Notes under the pieces: model-generated
Database searches by the model: none
Told to the model about the DNA's origin: nothing
What the model saw: only the letters and a program-made list of their open reading frames with translations
DNA from: Bemisia tabaci
Lineage: Eukaryota > Arthropoda > Insecta > Hemiptera > Aleyrodidae
Length of the DNA stretch: 64,000 nucleotides
Assembly (NCBI RefSeq): GCF_918797505.1
Contig: NC_092799.1
Location: 11,494,295-11,558,294 of the forward strand
Direction of reading: 5' to 3'
Part shown: piece after piece, positions 20,653-31,290 of the stretch
How positions within the stretch are numbered: the first letter of the stretch is position 1
Layout: each line of letters begins with the position of its first letter
Position numbers and translations under genes: made by a program

Positions 20653-22085
20653 TTACCGACGCTTTCTAGAGGCCAAGTGAAAAGATGCTAACGTCCTTTT
20701 CTCTGAATTATTTTGACACCAAGGCTTGGCTTATTTTCCTTTGTGAGGTGGAAAAATTTAGCACGATTGCTCCTATCTCGACGAAAATTTAATTTTAATA
20801 ATTGACAAAGATATGAATTTGATCAAATTCTCAGCCGCCTTTGTGGAATGAAGCTTTTACAGCTTCAAACGCCTCTCCTGTCTACGTTCATTTAGTTTGT
20901 GATATTGTTGGAGAGATCATTTCGAATGGAATAAGATGTCATTGAGACCAGCATATCAATCGAATGGAAAATTCAAGCATGCTTTGATTTTTTCTTTAAT
21001 ATTTTTTCTACGAGGGCATTCAATAAGATGGTGATTAATAAGCTCTGTTTCAAGCGATTTTTACAAAAACGTGATTGTATTTTCCGATCAATTCACTACT
21101 CCAAAGATCTATGGTTCACCTGTTCGATCTAAGGAAGAATATCGCGATTTATACCATACTTTAAGAAAGTATTATACTTAACTCATTGTAAAACACATAG
21201 CTTTCTTGACCCAATTTCTTTCATCACAACGAGATACTGACAAGGAAATCTTACTCTGTCGTTGTGATGATCTCTCATTTTATCAGAACACGCGATAGTG
21301 GAAATATCGAATATTAAAGGTATAGCTGTTTGCTTGCGCTGCCGTAAAGTCGAGTCAAGTTAAAGTCAAGTCGCTAGCGCCTTCAATTTTTTACTATGCA
21401 ATACGGACATCCACCGAGTAGGAATAGTTGTATGCATGCTCCTTGCGTTGATATCAACTTCGCGTAGCTGCATGGGCACGTCTACAGCTCTGCAAACAGT
21501 TATTTCCAGCTATTTCAATAGTTAGAGAGACGCTGGAGTCTTTTTCATTAAGTTCAACTTCCGGCCACAAAATCGCCCATCCTCGCTAGTCAAAAGAGTC
21601 GTGAATGGATATTTGAAAGAATGATGAGATAAGTTGATACGAAGCCCTCTTCTCCACAATCAAGAACTTTTGATCACAAGACAACGCCCTTCTCTCCGCT
21701 GAAATAGAACAAGACCGACAATCCTGCGATGATGGGTAATAAACTCTCATCTGCGTGAAGATTTCAGTGCGTAGTTACGCGAGTTTTACGCGGAAGAGAT
21801 TCAGTGTAGTTTTATCGAGCACATCTGCAAACTTTCAAGCGCACGAGATAGTTGCTTAAATGAGACGATACGAACGCTTTGAAGAGAGACCCTTGGGCAG
21901 AGCGAGGATTTTCCTTGCTCCAACGAGCCAGCATTCTTAATAGGGCGAATGAGCCATATCTGAAACGATGCCAGAGAATATTAATTTTCATTATTCCAAA
22001 GAGGAGGGGACATTTTTCGTGCCCTCAAGCTTTTTATTAAATGAGCATGTGGTGCTCGCTCGAAATCAACGATATCTGGACAGTG
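20653..22085. other. Unique AT-rich DNA, no gene or repeat recognised
   Basis: No family termini, long palindromes or coding-like frames above 60 codons except a 62-codon one at 21968-22156 that runs into element Q. Confidence 0.4.
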
Positions 22086-22498
22086 CACTGAAAAAAAATC
22101 TCTGTGTATTTACTAAGAAAAGCGTAAAATTACCAAGAATTCAGGGTTCTATTTGATCCCAGTTTTTTCTTGGTAAAATTACCATTTATGGAATTGGTAA
22201 TTTTACCGAAAAATCTCGGTAAAATAATTGAACTTTCTCGGTAATTTTGCCGGACCTTTGTAGAAACGCCAATATTTTTTATCGACTGTGGTAGAATTAC
22301 CGAGATAAATTGGCAAAGTTACCGGGAATTGATTACCAATAAAAGTGGTATTCTTACCTGAAAAAAACAGTAAAAATACCGGTTTTTAGGTGAGCTTACC
22401 AGTCTGTCTTGGTAAAAATACCAGTAATTGGTAAAAAAAGTGAGATGGTAAAGGTACCGACGGACCGTGGTAAAAACGCCGAGAATCTTTTTTCAGTG
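22086..22498. mobile_element. Element Q: CACTG-ended, built of GGTA/TACC motifs
   Basis: Begins CACTGAAAAAAAATCTC and ends GAGAATCTTTTTTCAGTG, with TG on both sides. The interior is a dense alternation of GGTAAAATTACC-like palindromes and half-sites (TTGGTAATTTTACC, TCGGTAAAAT, GGTAAAAATACC). No protein is encoded. Confidence 0.85.
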
Positions 22499-23337
22499 TG
22501 AGGGAGTTTGTTCCCTCAGTTTAAGTTAATGTTTCGATTACGTATTTTTGGGAAAGAAATTGGCATTGTGTAGCCTTGAGAAAATATCTCGCATATTTGC
22601 TAAAAAAGGGTCTTCTTGGTATGTGTTATATGCAAAATTATCTACAAGAGAGAATGTGCTCAGAGAAATCAATTTAGTTTATTTTTATTAAGTAAGTTTC
22701 AACAGTATAAGCCATCACAGTGGAACCAAATAAATCATCTGCTTTCTAATTGTAAGAAATGATTTGAATAAGCAGGCGGCAACCGATTAAAAACGCATAT
22801 ATTTTGCTTCATTAATTATTTTCTGATGAAACTCAATTAATTCGGTTGCTCTGAAGAAAAAGAAAATAAACCTGATGATAGTTCGATGTGAAATAGGAAA
22901 CCAATCATTTTAGAAAATAATGCATGTAGAATGCTGCCAACCATTTTTAACGAACAGACTTCTTCTTTCAGCAAAAGAATCGGTCCATGTTTGAAAAAAC
23001 CACCGAAATGTAACATCATTCAAAGGTCTTCCCCCTTAAATTATTCTTACACATCAAGAAAGAATATTTCTGTGTGCCACATCTCCAGAGAATATCGCAA
23101 ACCAAAAACAATTTTCTAGAATCTCATTAATGGAGTTCGTTTTCCAGCTTGAAAAAAAGTGTATTTGCAAGGAGGGTTCCTAACTTGTAAACGTTAATAC
23201 ACGAATTCCTGGTTCCCAGATTTATTTTCTCGTCGTTAAGCCTTCCGTACTCTGTAGAACTCAGTTAATGGATTGGACGTTTTTTTGTGACTTACGTATA
23301 TTTATTCCCTCCTTAGTGTACCCATTTTCAAATTTCA
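22499..23337. other. Intronic DNA, nothing recognised
   Basis: AT-rich, unique-looking. It leads into the recursive splice site at 23338. Confidence 0.4.
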
Positions 23338-23388
23338 TACTAACTAATTTTCTTTCCTTTCTATTTCCTTTGTTGCAGGTAAGAATAG
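23338..23388 (+). promoter_or_regulatory. Candidate recursive splice site (ratchet point)
   Basis: A perfect branch-point consensus TACTAAC (23338-23344) is followed by a pyrimidine-rich tract and TTGCAG ending at 23378, immediately joined to GTAAGAATAG from 23379. The branch A lies about 35 bases from the AG. A strong acceptor fused to a strong donor with no exon between is the signature of zero-nucleotide-exon recursive splicing known from long Drosophila introns. It is on the same strand as the TMTC exon, about 38 kb upstream. Function is inferred. Confidence 0.7.
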
Positions 23389-23544
23389 TTCTTTTTATAA
23401 CTCCACTTCACAAAGCAATGTAAGGTCTGTTCCTTTTACTTCTCCTAGGGCGAATGATGATTATGCACAGTGTTTACGAGCATGGTTTTACATATATTAT
23501 CGGTGGATAATCTCCGTACGTAACGTTGCATTTTTTTTTAAAAA

Positions 23545-24058
23545 TCCCTAAAAAATCACCCACGAGCCACCAGGAACGAACTTGGATTACTGATTTTTGT
23601 ACTGATCTCAAGCAAAAATTGTCCCTAGTCTCATCTCGTCGTCTACCCCGCGAAAGAACGTAACCACATTTCAATATTGCCAACTTTCCCCGCGCAAATC
23701 GCATTTTTCCCAGGAGAATCTTCGAAGTTCCTGATTAAAAACTTCACCGATTTGTCTACTGATCCCAAGCAAAAATCAAGCAAAAATCTCGTCATCTCCC
23801 CCACGAAAGAACGTAACTACATTTCAATGTTGCCAAAATTTCCCTCGCAAATCGAATTTTGCCCAGGAGTATTTTCGAAGCTCCTGTTTAAAAAACTTCA
23901 ATGATTTTTCAACTGATCCCAAGCACAAAAATCGGACAAATTTTGGACAAAAATTGCACAGGTACATTCCAACAAAAAACTGAACTTTTCGATTCAATTT
24001 TGCAACCTTGGAATGTAGTTACGTTCCTTCGTCTGGGAACGACGACCCGAACCGTGCG
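23545..24058 (+). repeat. Repeat EE: tandem unit of about 151 bp with inverted end
   Basis: CGAAAGAACGTAACCACATT (23652) recurs as CGAAAGAACGTAACTACATT (23803), and CTGATCCCAAGCAAAAAT recurs. The end (GCAACCTTGGAATGTAGTTA) is an inverted copy of the repeat core. A relative lies near 25246 and an inverted one near 26740. Confidence 0.65.
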
Positions 24059-24725
24059 TGGTTCCCTGCTTAACCTCCAAAGTTTAATTCGTTGTTCAGT
24101 TACCTGCAGGGATGCTCCCTCCTATCATCCGAGTTAGTCACACGCTCGGTGCAAGTTCAAGAGAGCCCTCACAAAAGCGCGTGCACCAAGCGTGACTCAC
24201 CGGGAAACTGGGGCAAACAATCTTGTAAGCAAGTACGGAGAGGCGTTAATACCAGTCCAGTTACTTTTTTCCCCGAGTCCTTTTCTGTGAAATCGCTCGT
24301 TCCCGGACAAAGTTACCAAATCGTGCAATTAAATGTAGATATTTTAGATGGGTTTAATTGAGGGAAAATGCTGATTTTTCAGCACTATCTGACAACTTTT
24401 CCGGGAAGAAAAAGCGAAACGGCGGCGGCAAACAAGTCGAACTTTTCAACGCCACTCCGATGCGTACCAACATTTACTCCTACACCCGTGCTTTGATAAC
24501 AATTCTGTTACCGAGTTACACACTCGTTAGGGCACGGCTCAAAGGACGTAATAACTTCTCGCGCGTCACCTGAACGCAGTTGTAAGTTCCGTGGAGTGGA
24601 AAGTTTACTCTTTGTAAAATTAACGCTGCGTTTGAAACCCCCCTTTTTTCCGCGCTTGAATGGAGTTGTTGTATGCCAAAATTGGAGTACTTTTATTTTT
24701 ACTTGCACACACGCACACACCCATA
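24059..24725. other. No gene recognised
   Basis: Moderate GC, with several short open frames and no motif. A CACACGCACACAC tract is near 24706. Confidence 0.35.
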
Positions 24726-24974
24726 CTGCTGGTAGAATGCCGTATGAGCATTCGATTGTTGCCAATGTTCCTCTTGGAAAATTTGTATTTCTGAAGAGAG
24801 TTATGAATATTTTTCCTTGAAATTTTCAGACTTTTTAGATCAAATTAGGATTTCTCAACCCTAAATAAATCGAAGAACATACATTTTATGAACTTTCAAG
24901 AAAATTCGTGATTTGTCGAAAGAAATTTGGCAACGCCTGGTGGTTCATACGGCGTTCTCACTTAGCGCAGCAGT
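24726..24974 (+). mobile_element. Family A MITE copy 8
   Basis: CTGCTGGTAGAATGCCGTAT at the left and ACTTAGCGCAGCAG at the right; the interior is family A with some divergence. Another partial copy follows 4 bases later. Confidence 0.8.
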
Positions 24975-24978
24975 ATAG

Positions 24979-25142
24979 CTGTGCTTAGGCTTAGGAATGC
25001 CGTATGTACAGTCCAGTACAGCCGAATGTTGCTAAACTTCCTCCGATAAAATGCATAATTTTGAGGAGAGTTGTGGATATTTTTCCTTGAAATTTTTAGA
25101 TAAATCGGATCTGATTGCAAATAAAAAACTTGAAAAACTATG
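24979..25142 (+). mobile_element. Family A copy 9, left half, diverged
   Basis: GCTGTGCTTAGGCTTAGGAA and GCCGTATGTACAGTCC, then the A interior to about AACTTGAAAAACTATG. A small duplication (TTAGGCTTAGG) is near the start. The right end is missing. Confidence 0.65.
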
Positions 25143-25239
25143 TTTTTTCTGAGACAAAAAAAACCTAAAATTTCACTAACTTTTCTTTTTGCTACATCTT
25201 AAAATCAGTAATGTTTTTGACAACAATCCCTTACCGACA

Positions 25240-25345
25240 TATTCTTGTAAGAAATTAAAATGTTTGAGTCGGTTTTGCAATCTTGGGAATGGAGCCACGT
25301 TCTTTTGTCGGAGAAACGACGAATTTGTAGCGGGGATACGGATAC
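25240..25345 (-). repeat. Repeat EE fragment
   Basis: GAGTCGGTTTTGCAATCTTG and GGAGCCACGTTCTTTTGTCG match the inverted end of EE at 23980-24050. Confidence 0.5.
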
Positions 25346-25867
25346 CCTTTGTAGAATCGATTGGGGTACGTCTAAATTGTTTCCAAATGAAAGAAGAGTC
25401 GGAAAAATCGCTGAGAGAAGAGCTCTCGTACGATAAAGCGCGGTGCACGGATGACGAATCTGGAACGAGAGGCCGCTTTTTCCGACCCTCTGAACACCCT
25501 GCTCGTGATACGGATGAAATTAGCTGGAAGTGTTAATATCTCGTCGCCCTCAATTAGCTCTCAACATTTACAATTCATCACGGAAGCGGAGTAGTTGGCG
25601 AATATCTCCTTTCAACCGGCTCCGCAAATATTGACTCAACCCCTGAGCATTTTCATTTTTTCATCCCCTTCGTCTCCTCGGATTCAGTCGTTCGGCGCAG
25701 CCCCCGAGCACGGAACTCGAGACAATCCAATTTCTGAAATAATGGAAGTTTGCTTCAGTCGAGGTGAGGGCTTCTGTGACAACACTTTGCGAAAGATCAT
25801 CAGGGAAACGGAAGGTTTTTTGTACAAAGGGCACCATTTAAAAAAAGAAAAAAAAAGAAGAAAAAAA
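25346..25867. other. No gene recognised
   Basis: Open frames of 115 codons (25189-25536) and 128 codons (25595-25981) on + carry no motif. The second runs into a poly-purine tract and the tandem repeat at 25868. Confidence 0.35.
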
Positions 25868-26248
25868 CCCTTGTTTGCACGGAATCATTTGGTGATGCAG
25901 ATCGAAATTACTATGTTCAGTGTCATCCAAATTACTTATTTGGTTTTCCAAATCGACCTTATCCTCAAGATCGGATTTTGATCGGTTTGGTTTTTTCCAT
26001 TGATAGGCAGAGCAATTGAAAAAGAAGATAAACGGAAAATAAAAGGGTTCTATGAAAAAAATAAAGAAACCCTTGTTTGCACGGAATCATTTGGTGATGT
26101 AGATCGAAATTTCTGTGTTCAGTGTCATCCAAAGTACTTATTTGATTTTCCAAATTGACCTCAAGATCGTATGTTCATCGGTCTGGTTTTTTACATTGAT
26201 AGACAGAGCGATTGAAAAAGAGGATAAACGGAAAAATAGAGCGATCCT
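25868..26248 (+). repeat. Tandem duplication, about 202-bp unit (family Z)
   Basis: CCCTTGTTTGCACGGAATCA occurs at 25868 and 26070, each followed by CAGTGTCATCCAA and later GATAAACGGAAAA. The second unit is slightly shortened. Single related copies occur near 29776, 30769 and 39832. Confidence 0.85.
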
Positions 26249-26947
26249 ATTGGTTGAGACCGGTGGTTGTCATACACGAAAGGGGATCATGATGGGGTTA
26301 ACTATACGGTCACTCGTCGGTTGTTGCTACTTAGTCTATTACTTACCTCCCGTGTCCATTGCAATCATCCGTTTCCACCTAAAGGCTCGCTCCATTTCCC
26401 CTTTGTTTAAAGCTTTGTCTATCAATTGCATTAATCAGCCTGCAAATGCGTGAAACAATCGCTTAGCTGAACAGGTTTGATATCAGAATTTAAAAATCAG
26501 AATTCTCAGTCATTTTTGATGAATTTTAGAAGTAAAACCGTCGCGTCTCCAGAATTAATGATACAAGGTGATTTTCCTGCAGCTGTAGTTCCGATAAGGT
26601 GCTCTGTTGGGTAAAAAATCTCTGTTAAAGAGAAGCCTTTCTTTGACTCATAGAACATACTTCTGCAGTCCGGCCGGTTTACCCAGGAGAACTCAGTGGA
26701 TATTTCACAGGAAAATAGTGAAATCAGGCTTTTTGTCAAATCGTCCTTTCGCAGATGTATGAACGTAACTCCATTGAAAGATTGCAAAATTGACTCAAAT
26801 ACGGTATTTTAACCAAAATGCACCCGTGACATTCTTCGTCTAAAATTTCTCTGATTGTTGCATGCGACTAGAGGGAAAATCAGAGACATTTTCACATTAG
26901 AATGCCCATGATCTTTTCGGTAATAATGCCATTTTCGAGGGGAAATT
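26249..26947. other. Mostly unique; EE-like piece near 26740-26815
   Basis: After the Z tandem, no gene is visible. Around 26761-26790 GAACGTAACTCCATTGAAAG and TTGCAAAATTGACTCAAA look like an EE core. Confidence 0.35.
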
Positions 26948-27021
26948 TGGACCGCGTCAAGTAGAAAGGAACTAAGCCACATCAGCTATACTGCCAAATT
27001 TAATGGGGAAATTTAATTTTA
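26948..27021 (+). mobile_element. Family F left-end fragment
   Basis: TGGACCGCG at the end, then AGTAGAAAGGAACTAAGCC and TTTAATTTTATAG. It is cut off where the G element begins at 27022. Confidence 0.75.
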
Positions 27022-27322
27022 TAGATAGGGAGCAAATACATTGACAGGGCTGCCGCCTCATGTGAGGGCTCTAAAACTAAAAAGCACGGCATCACTACTA
27101 ATGTATTTGCTCCCTATCTTTGCATGGAGTTCGTCTTGATGTAGAGGTGGACTTTCAGGATAGCGCGGGGTATCCCCTCCATTTTGACCTCAACTTTAGA
27201 GCTTTTTTGAGCTTGGGAGTTGATTTCAGGGAAAACCAGTAGCACCATCGTGTTTCTCGCGAATTTTTACACAAGAATCAATAGTCAAATCGCAAATTCC
27301 TCACACATGCAACATCTCCATT
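27022..27322 (+). repeat. Family G right-arm copy
   Basis: GATAGGGAGCAAATACATTG then the right arm of the foldback at 12192, down to CATGCAACATCTCCATT. The left arm is largely absent, so it cannot fold like the full copy. It lies between fragments of F and A. Confidence 0.8.
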
Positions 27323-27441
27323 TTAATAGCAATTTCGTCTAAAATTTCAGAAATTTTCAAGGAAAAATACGCATAATCGCTCTCAAAGGGCAATTTAGCA
27401 ACTCTTGAATGTTCATACGGTGTTCTTCCTTAGCACGGCAG
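27323..27441 (-). mobile_element. Family A end fragment
   Basis: TTAGCAACTCTTGAATGTTC through CCTTAGCACGGCAG; the other half is missing. Confidence 0.75.
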
Positions 27442-27808
27442 AACTAGGGAGAGGGACGCGACCGAAAAAGGGCGAGTGCCTTGAGCTGGAGCCGCTGCCA
27501 CCGAACTCGAATCCCGTGAAATTAGTATTTCGAGGGAGCAGGGCGCACGGGGCATCCCTTTGTAATTGAACAAGCGGCGGCGGCGTCCTTCTGGGCTCCG
27601 CGTCGCGGCGCGCGGCGTCGACGTCGAGTGCGTGATGCAGCGTCGTCCCCGCGATGCGACGTGGCGCGACCGAGGTGTGACCGCCCCCCCCCCCCCAGCC
27701 ACCACCCCCTGCTCTTCCTCAACCGACTGCCCTCTCGCGAATTTACAAGAGGTAGCCGTAACTCTCAGGAATTTCGTCACATTTTGTGCGGCGTTGCGCC
27801 AAACGGAA
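27442..27808. other. CpG-rich block with C-run, no gene seen
   Basis: Very GC-rich around 27575-27720 (GGCGGCGGCGTCC, GCGTCGCGGCGCGCGGCGTC), followed by a run of C at about 27681-27695. Open frames occur on both strands because stops are rare in such sequence. No domain is recognisable. Confidence 0.4.
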
Positions 27809-27935
27809 CACTGAGGTCCCTTTATACTGAGAGTAAAGACAACGTGAATTCATTTCTGATTGATTCCCGTATTTTAGGCCTTCACAGTGTCAGAAACGGG
27901 AATGAAGATTACATGTTCAACAAAAACATTAAATC
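27809..27935 (+). mobile_element. Family N left-part fragment
   Basis: GGTCCCTTTATACTGAGAGT, TTTCTGATTGATTCCCGTAT and CAGAAACGGGAATGAAGATT match the N elements at 35690 and 52604. The right end is absent. Confidence 0.65.
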
Positions 27936-28436
27936 ACGTAGACCTTGCATCCTGTGATAAGGAAGGCGAGACAATTTTGGAAAATTCGCATGCCGATGAG
28001 TGTCGGCACCGACCCGCATCGATGAGTTCGTGTGTCCCAGTTGCGCACATCTTCGCATGCGCAGTAGCGGCTCCAGTGAATTTTTGTCGGATTTTGAGGC
28101 TTTTTTCCTCGGTTCATAATTAGTTCGGAATAATCAGTCGATGCTATTCGGGTGTAAAATTATATGTTCTAAAACTTTTCTTCTCAGGAATTTTGTCTGA
28201 CAATGGACTCAAAACGAGATATTTTCGGTGCAGGGATGTTCAAAGAACATTAAAATACCCGGTTTTGCCGTCGATATAACTGTAGTGCTCCATGTAAGCA
28301 CACATATCGTAACCGATGATTTTTCACTCCGTGTGGATGGTCACAATTATTGCATGAGGAGAAATCAGCGATGTGTAAATGAGGAGCATTCCGGAAAACA
28401 AGCCCATGGGCCTATGAGCCTTTTTTCCGGAAATTG
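27936..28436. other. No gene recognised
   Basis: Mixed composition with short open frames and no motif. Element C3 begins at 28437. Confidence 0.35.
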
Positions 28437-28665
28437 CACTGGGAAAAAAAACACATTGGATCTAGAGTCCAGACTCTTGAAAACATTGATAAGAAAAAGG
28501 ACTCTTGATTCAATCAGATTTAAGCCTAAATCAAAAGGAAATCCGCTCAAATTAAGAGGCTTGGTTCTTCAGTTAAGCTTAAATCTGATTGAATCAAGAG
28601 TATTTTTTCTTGTCGATGTTTTTAAGAGTCTGGACTCTAGATCCAATGTGTTTTTTTTTCCAGTG
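28437..28665. mobile_element. Family C MITE copy 3
   Basis: CACTGGGAAAAAAAACACAT to TTCCAGTG, with near-perfect internal pairing (GGATCTAGAGTCCAGACTCT and complement; GATTCAATCAGATTTAAGC and complement). TG flanks both sides. Confidence 0.9.
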
Positions 28666-28918
28666 TGCAGAAATGGATAATTCGTATCCTAATATATAAG
28701 TGCCCGGATTTCAGCTCAATTACTTTTGGAGCCAAGAGACGAAGTTTTGTTTGAGTAAGTCAGGGGTAAGAGGTCGTTCCCGGGAAAAAAATGTTGAACT
28801 GTCTCTTTGTGCATGTAAGTCAACACCAGTAACTAGGGAATAATAATGTAAACTTCAAGTGCGTTTTCTTCACGACGCAATTTTCAATATGGGCCCTTCT
28901 TCTGGAAAACTCCTCAAA

Positions 28919-29056
28919 TGGATTTCATTTTGCAATAAGGAATTACTATTTCTGGCCCACTTTAGAAAAAACATACATGCCATCGATGTCCCTATGCAGA
29001 TATGTGCTTTTATGGGAGAGGCAGAAATAGTGGCTCCTTATTGCAAAATGTAATCC
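28919..29056. mobile_element. Family O MITE copy 2
   Basis: TGGATTTCATTTTGCAATAA at the left and TTATTGCAAAATGTAATCCA at the right are inverted; the interior is partly palindromic. Confidence 0.75.
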
Positions 29057-29344
29057 AAATCTGAAAATTTTCCGAAGATTAGGCAACGGTGCGGCCACTC
29101 ATTACCGGGGCGCGGACAACTCGGATTTCGCACTTTCTCCGGTGGAACCGCGTGTGGGCGGCAACACGTGCTCCGACGACCGAATTCGACTTCCGCGCCC
29201 AACTTGGGCCTCCGGTCGGAAAGTTCTCCTCGAAGTTGCCTCATGAAGTCATGACCGCGGCGCTGCGGAATTATCGGTCTCGCCAAGTTCCATTCAGACA
29301 CTGTGACCGGTCCCGGGACAAGGTGGGGAGGACCCTCGCGAAAT
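29057..29344. other. GC-rich unique block
   Basis: CpG-rich, open on both strands (e.g. 29038-29454 on -, 138 codons). No motif. The frames are probably by-products of composition. Confidence 0.35.
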
Positions 29345-29475
29345 TTGTCGTCCCTTAGGCGTGAAGGCGTATCTCCATTTCTACGTGACCCCTGTTTTAC
29401 ATATGAATCCATGCTCTCTGGGTCTCGTGTGGAAATAAAAGTATACGCTAACACCAGGATAGTGACGATTTAACA
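29345..29475. mobile_element. Family BB copy 2, diverged
   Basis: GGCGTGAAGGCGTATCTCCATTT-type start, TACGTGACCCCTGTTTTACA centre and TATACGCTAACACCAGGATA right part parallel the BB element at 11569. Confidence 0.5.
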
Positions 29476-29536
29476 AGCAGCTCAAAATTAAAGAAAGGCG
29501 CTTAGAGGAGCACCGGTGATATTACATCGTCTCCCA

Positions 29537-29762
29537 CACTGGAAAAAAAAGACATTGGATCTAGGGTCCAGACTCTTAAAACATCGACAAGAAGAAGTAC
29601 TCTTGATTCAATCAGAATGCAGCTTAAATCAAGAACCAAGCCTCTTAATTTAAGCGGATTTCGTTTTGATTCAAGCAAAAATCCGATTGAATCAAGAGTA
29701 TGTTTTCTTGTCAATGTTTTCAAGAGTCTGAACTCTAGATCCAATGTGTTTTTTTTCCAGTG
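29537..29762. mobile_element. Family C MITE copy 4
   Basis: CACTGGAAAAAAAAGACATT to TTCCAGTG; CA lies on both sides. The interior is as in copy 2 (AACCAAGCCTCTTAATTTAA). Confidence 0.88.
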
Positions 29763-29775
29763 CAACGGGCACTTT

Positions 29776-29945
29776 ATTGAAATTTATAGGCATAGCTATC
29801 GATAAAGGAGACGACGGAAACATATAGTGATCCTTTCGGTTAAAGCGGATGGTGATCACAGACTAAAGGGGAAAATGATGGACTAATTAAAAGATCCGTG
29901 CAGATCGGAGCCAGTTGGAGATCTTCTTGCTTGAAAATCACGAAA
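29776..29945 (+). repeat. Family Z copy 2
   Basis: GATAAAGGAGACGACGGAAA, GTGATCCTTTCGGTTAAAGC and ACTAAAGGGGAAAATGATGG match the Z consensus. The piece CGGTTAAAGCGG is one of the empty-site counterparts of element J. Confidence 0.6.
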
Positions 29946-30307
29946 CCGAACTTCTGGAAGTAGAATTTGCAGATGTCTGACATTTTGTGACATTCATGTT
30001 CAAGAAGAAACTACTGAGTAACTTGAGCATGAGAATATTCTCAGTTTCTAAAATGAACAATTATATTAGTGGAGGTATGACCAAATGACCTAATCTACTA
30101 AAAAACATGTGTTTGAATGGAAAATGCCACCCAGTGCCGTCACTGATCTGGAATTTTCTCACTTTTAAATCTTTTTTTTCTTTTTTTTTCGCAAAAGAAA
30201 ATTTCGCATCAGGAAAAAATCAAAACAAATATTGCGAGTGCAGCTCATTAAACACGCTTAGATTCAGAAATAATTTCTTCCGTGCAAATTCTCCATTGAT
30301 GAATTAA
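29946..30307 (+). repeat. Repeat AA copy 1
   Basis: GAATTTGCAGATGTCTGACA, GAAACTACTGAGTAA, TATGACCAAATGACCTAATC and ATTTTCTCACTTTTAAATC match the two tandem AA units at 43575-44127. Function unknown; no coding frame. Confidence 0.7.
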
Positions 30308-30745
30308 AGGATTCAAAACGCCTTCGAATACTGTGATACTTCACAACATTGCGCGTGAGTTGAAATAGTTGTCTCCTTGGCGCCTGCACACGTTTTGCGC
30401 AAATTGGTCTCACAATCAGTCAGCTACATCTGAAAACTACAAGTTCAAACATCTGCGACTTGATAAAGGAGTTTCACGATCTAAAATGCGTTCAAATACT
30501 GTGGTACTTTACCTCATCACTAAAGAGTTAACATAGTTTTCTTATAAGTGCCTGCACGCATGTTGCGCAGATCGGAGCCAGTCTGCGATTTGCAACGCAC
30601 GACGTCCCCGAGAAACATACAATTTAAAACGCCTTCAAATACTGTGCTACTTCACCACATTACGCGGGAGTTGAAATAGTTGTTTCTTGGCGCCTGCACG
30701 CTCTCCTTGTAGATCGGAGCCAGTTGAACATCTATTGGTCTGACA
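30308..30745 (+). repeat. Triplicated unit, about 120-170 bp
   Basis: AAAACGCCTTCGAATACTGT (30314), AAAATGCGTTCAAATACTGT (30484) and AAAACGCCTTCAAATACTGT (30627) each lead into a GCCTGCACG/GCCTGCACAC block; in units two and three AGATCGGAGCCAGT follows. Spacing between units is about 170 and 143. Confidence 0.8.
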
Positions 30746-30912
30746 TTGCTCATTAATATAAGAAATTGTATCAGTCTCTGCGGGCATATTTTTGAAATTG
30801 ATCGACAAAGCGATATAGGAAAGAAGACGACGGGAAAATGCAACGATTCTATTAGTTCACTGAAAAAAACACTCCGGCCGTGGAAGCCGTACTTACGGGC
30901 TATATAGACACT

Positions 30913-30992
30913 AGGGGGCTACGCCCCCTGGCCGTTACGCGGCCCAAACCCCTGAAGGCGCTCCGCGCCATCAATGGGCCGCTTCGCGGCCC
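30913..30992. repeat. Row of four GC-rich stem-loops
   Basis: GGGGGC-TAC-GCCCCC (30914-30928), GGCCG-TTACG-CGGCC (30930-30944), GGCGC-TCC-GCGCC (30957-30969) and GGGCCGC-TTC-GCGGCCC (30976-30992). Each is a perfect stem with a 3-5-base loop, in sharp contrast to the AT-rich flanks. Confidence 0.85.
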
Positions 30993-31210
30993 TATTTTTA
31001 CCCTCCTATCGGTGTTAGTTTTATTTTTCCCCTAAAAAATTACGATATGAGGTATACTTTACTTTTAGAAAGAAATAATTTTTGATTTTGATGAATAAAG
31101 AAACAAAAAAATTTATTTTGAAGTCTAAAGGACGCGTTATGGAATGACTGCTTGATGAAATATTGCAGTAAAACAACGAACATTGATAATCAGGTAATAA
31201 TTAAGAATAT

Positions 31211-31290
31211 CGGGAGACGGGGATCGAACCCACACACCATGATCTATGTGGACGCTTCCGACGTCTTTGACGATTCGGCCACCGCTCGTC
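31211..31290 (-). pseudogene. tRNA-Ser-like sequence in element J
   Basis: Read on the - strand it has an A-box-like TGGCCGAATCGT, an anticodon stem-loop GACG-TCGGAAG-CGTC whose central GGA would read serine codons, a long variable arm (CACA...TGTG) and a B-box GGTTCGATCCC. The acceptor stem does not pair well, so it is probably a tRNA-derived (SINE-like) or decayed sequence, not a working tRNA. Confidence 0.6.

Noticed and set aside
22335..22400. TTTTTTTCAG fused to GTAAGAATAC on the - strand, like a second recursive splice site
   Set aside because: It lies inside element Q, whose repeated GGTA/TACC motifs produce such strings by chance, and it is antisense to the TMTC exon.
31211..31290. 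Functional tRNA-Ser gene
   Set aside because: Acceptor stem does not pair and the sequence lies within a transposable element.
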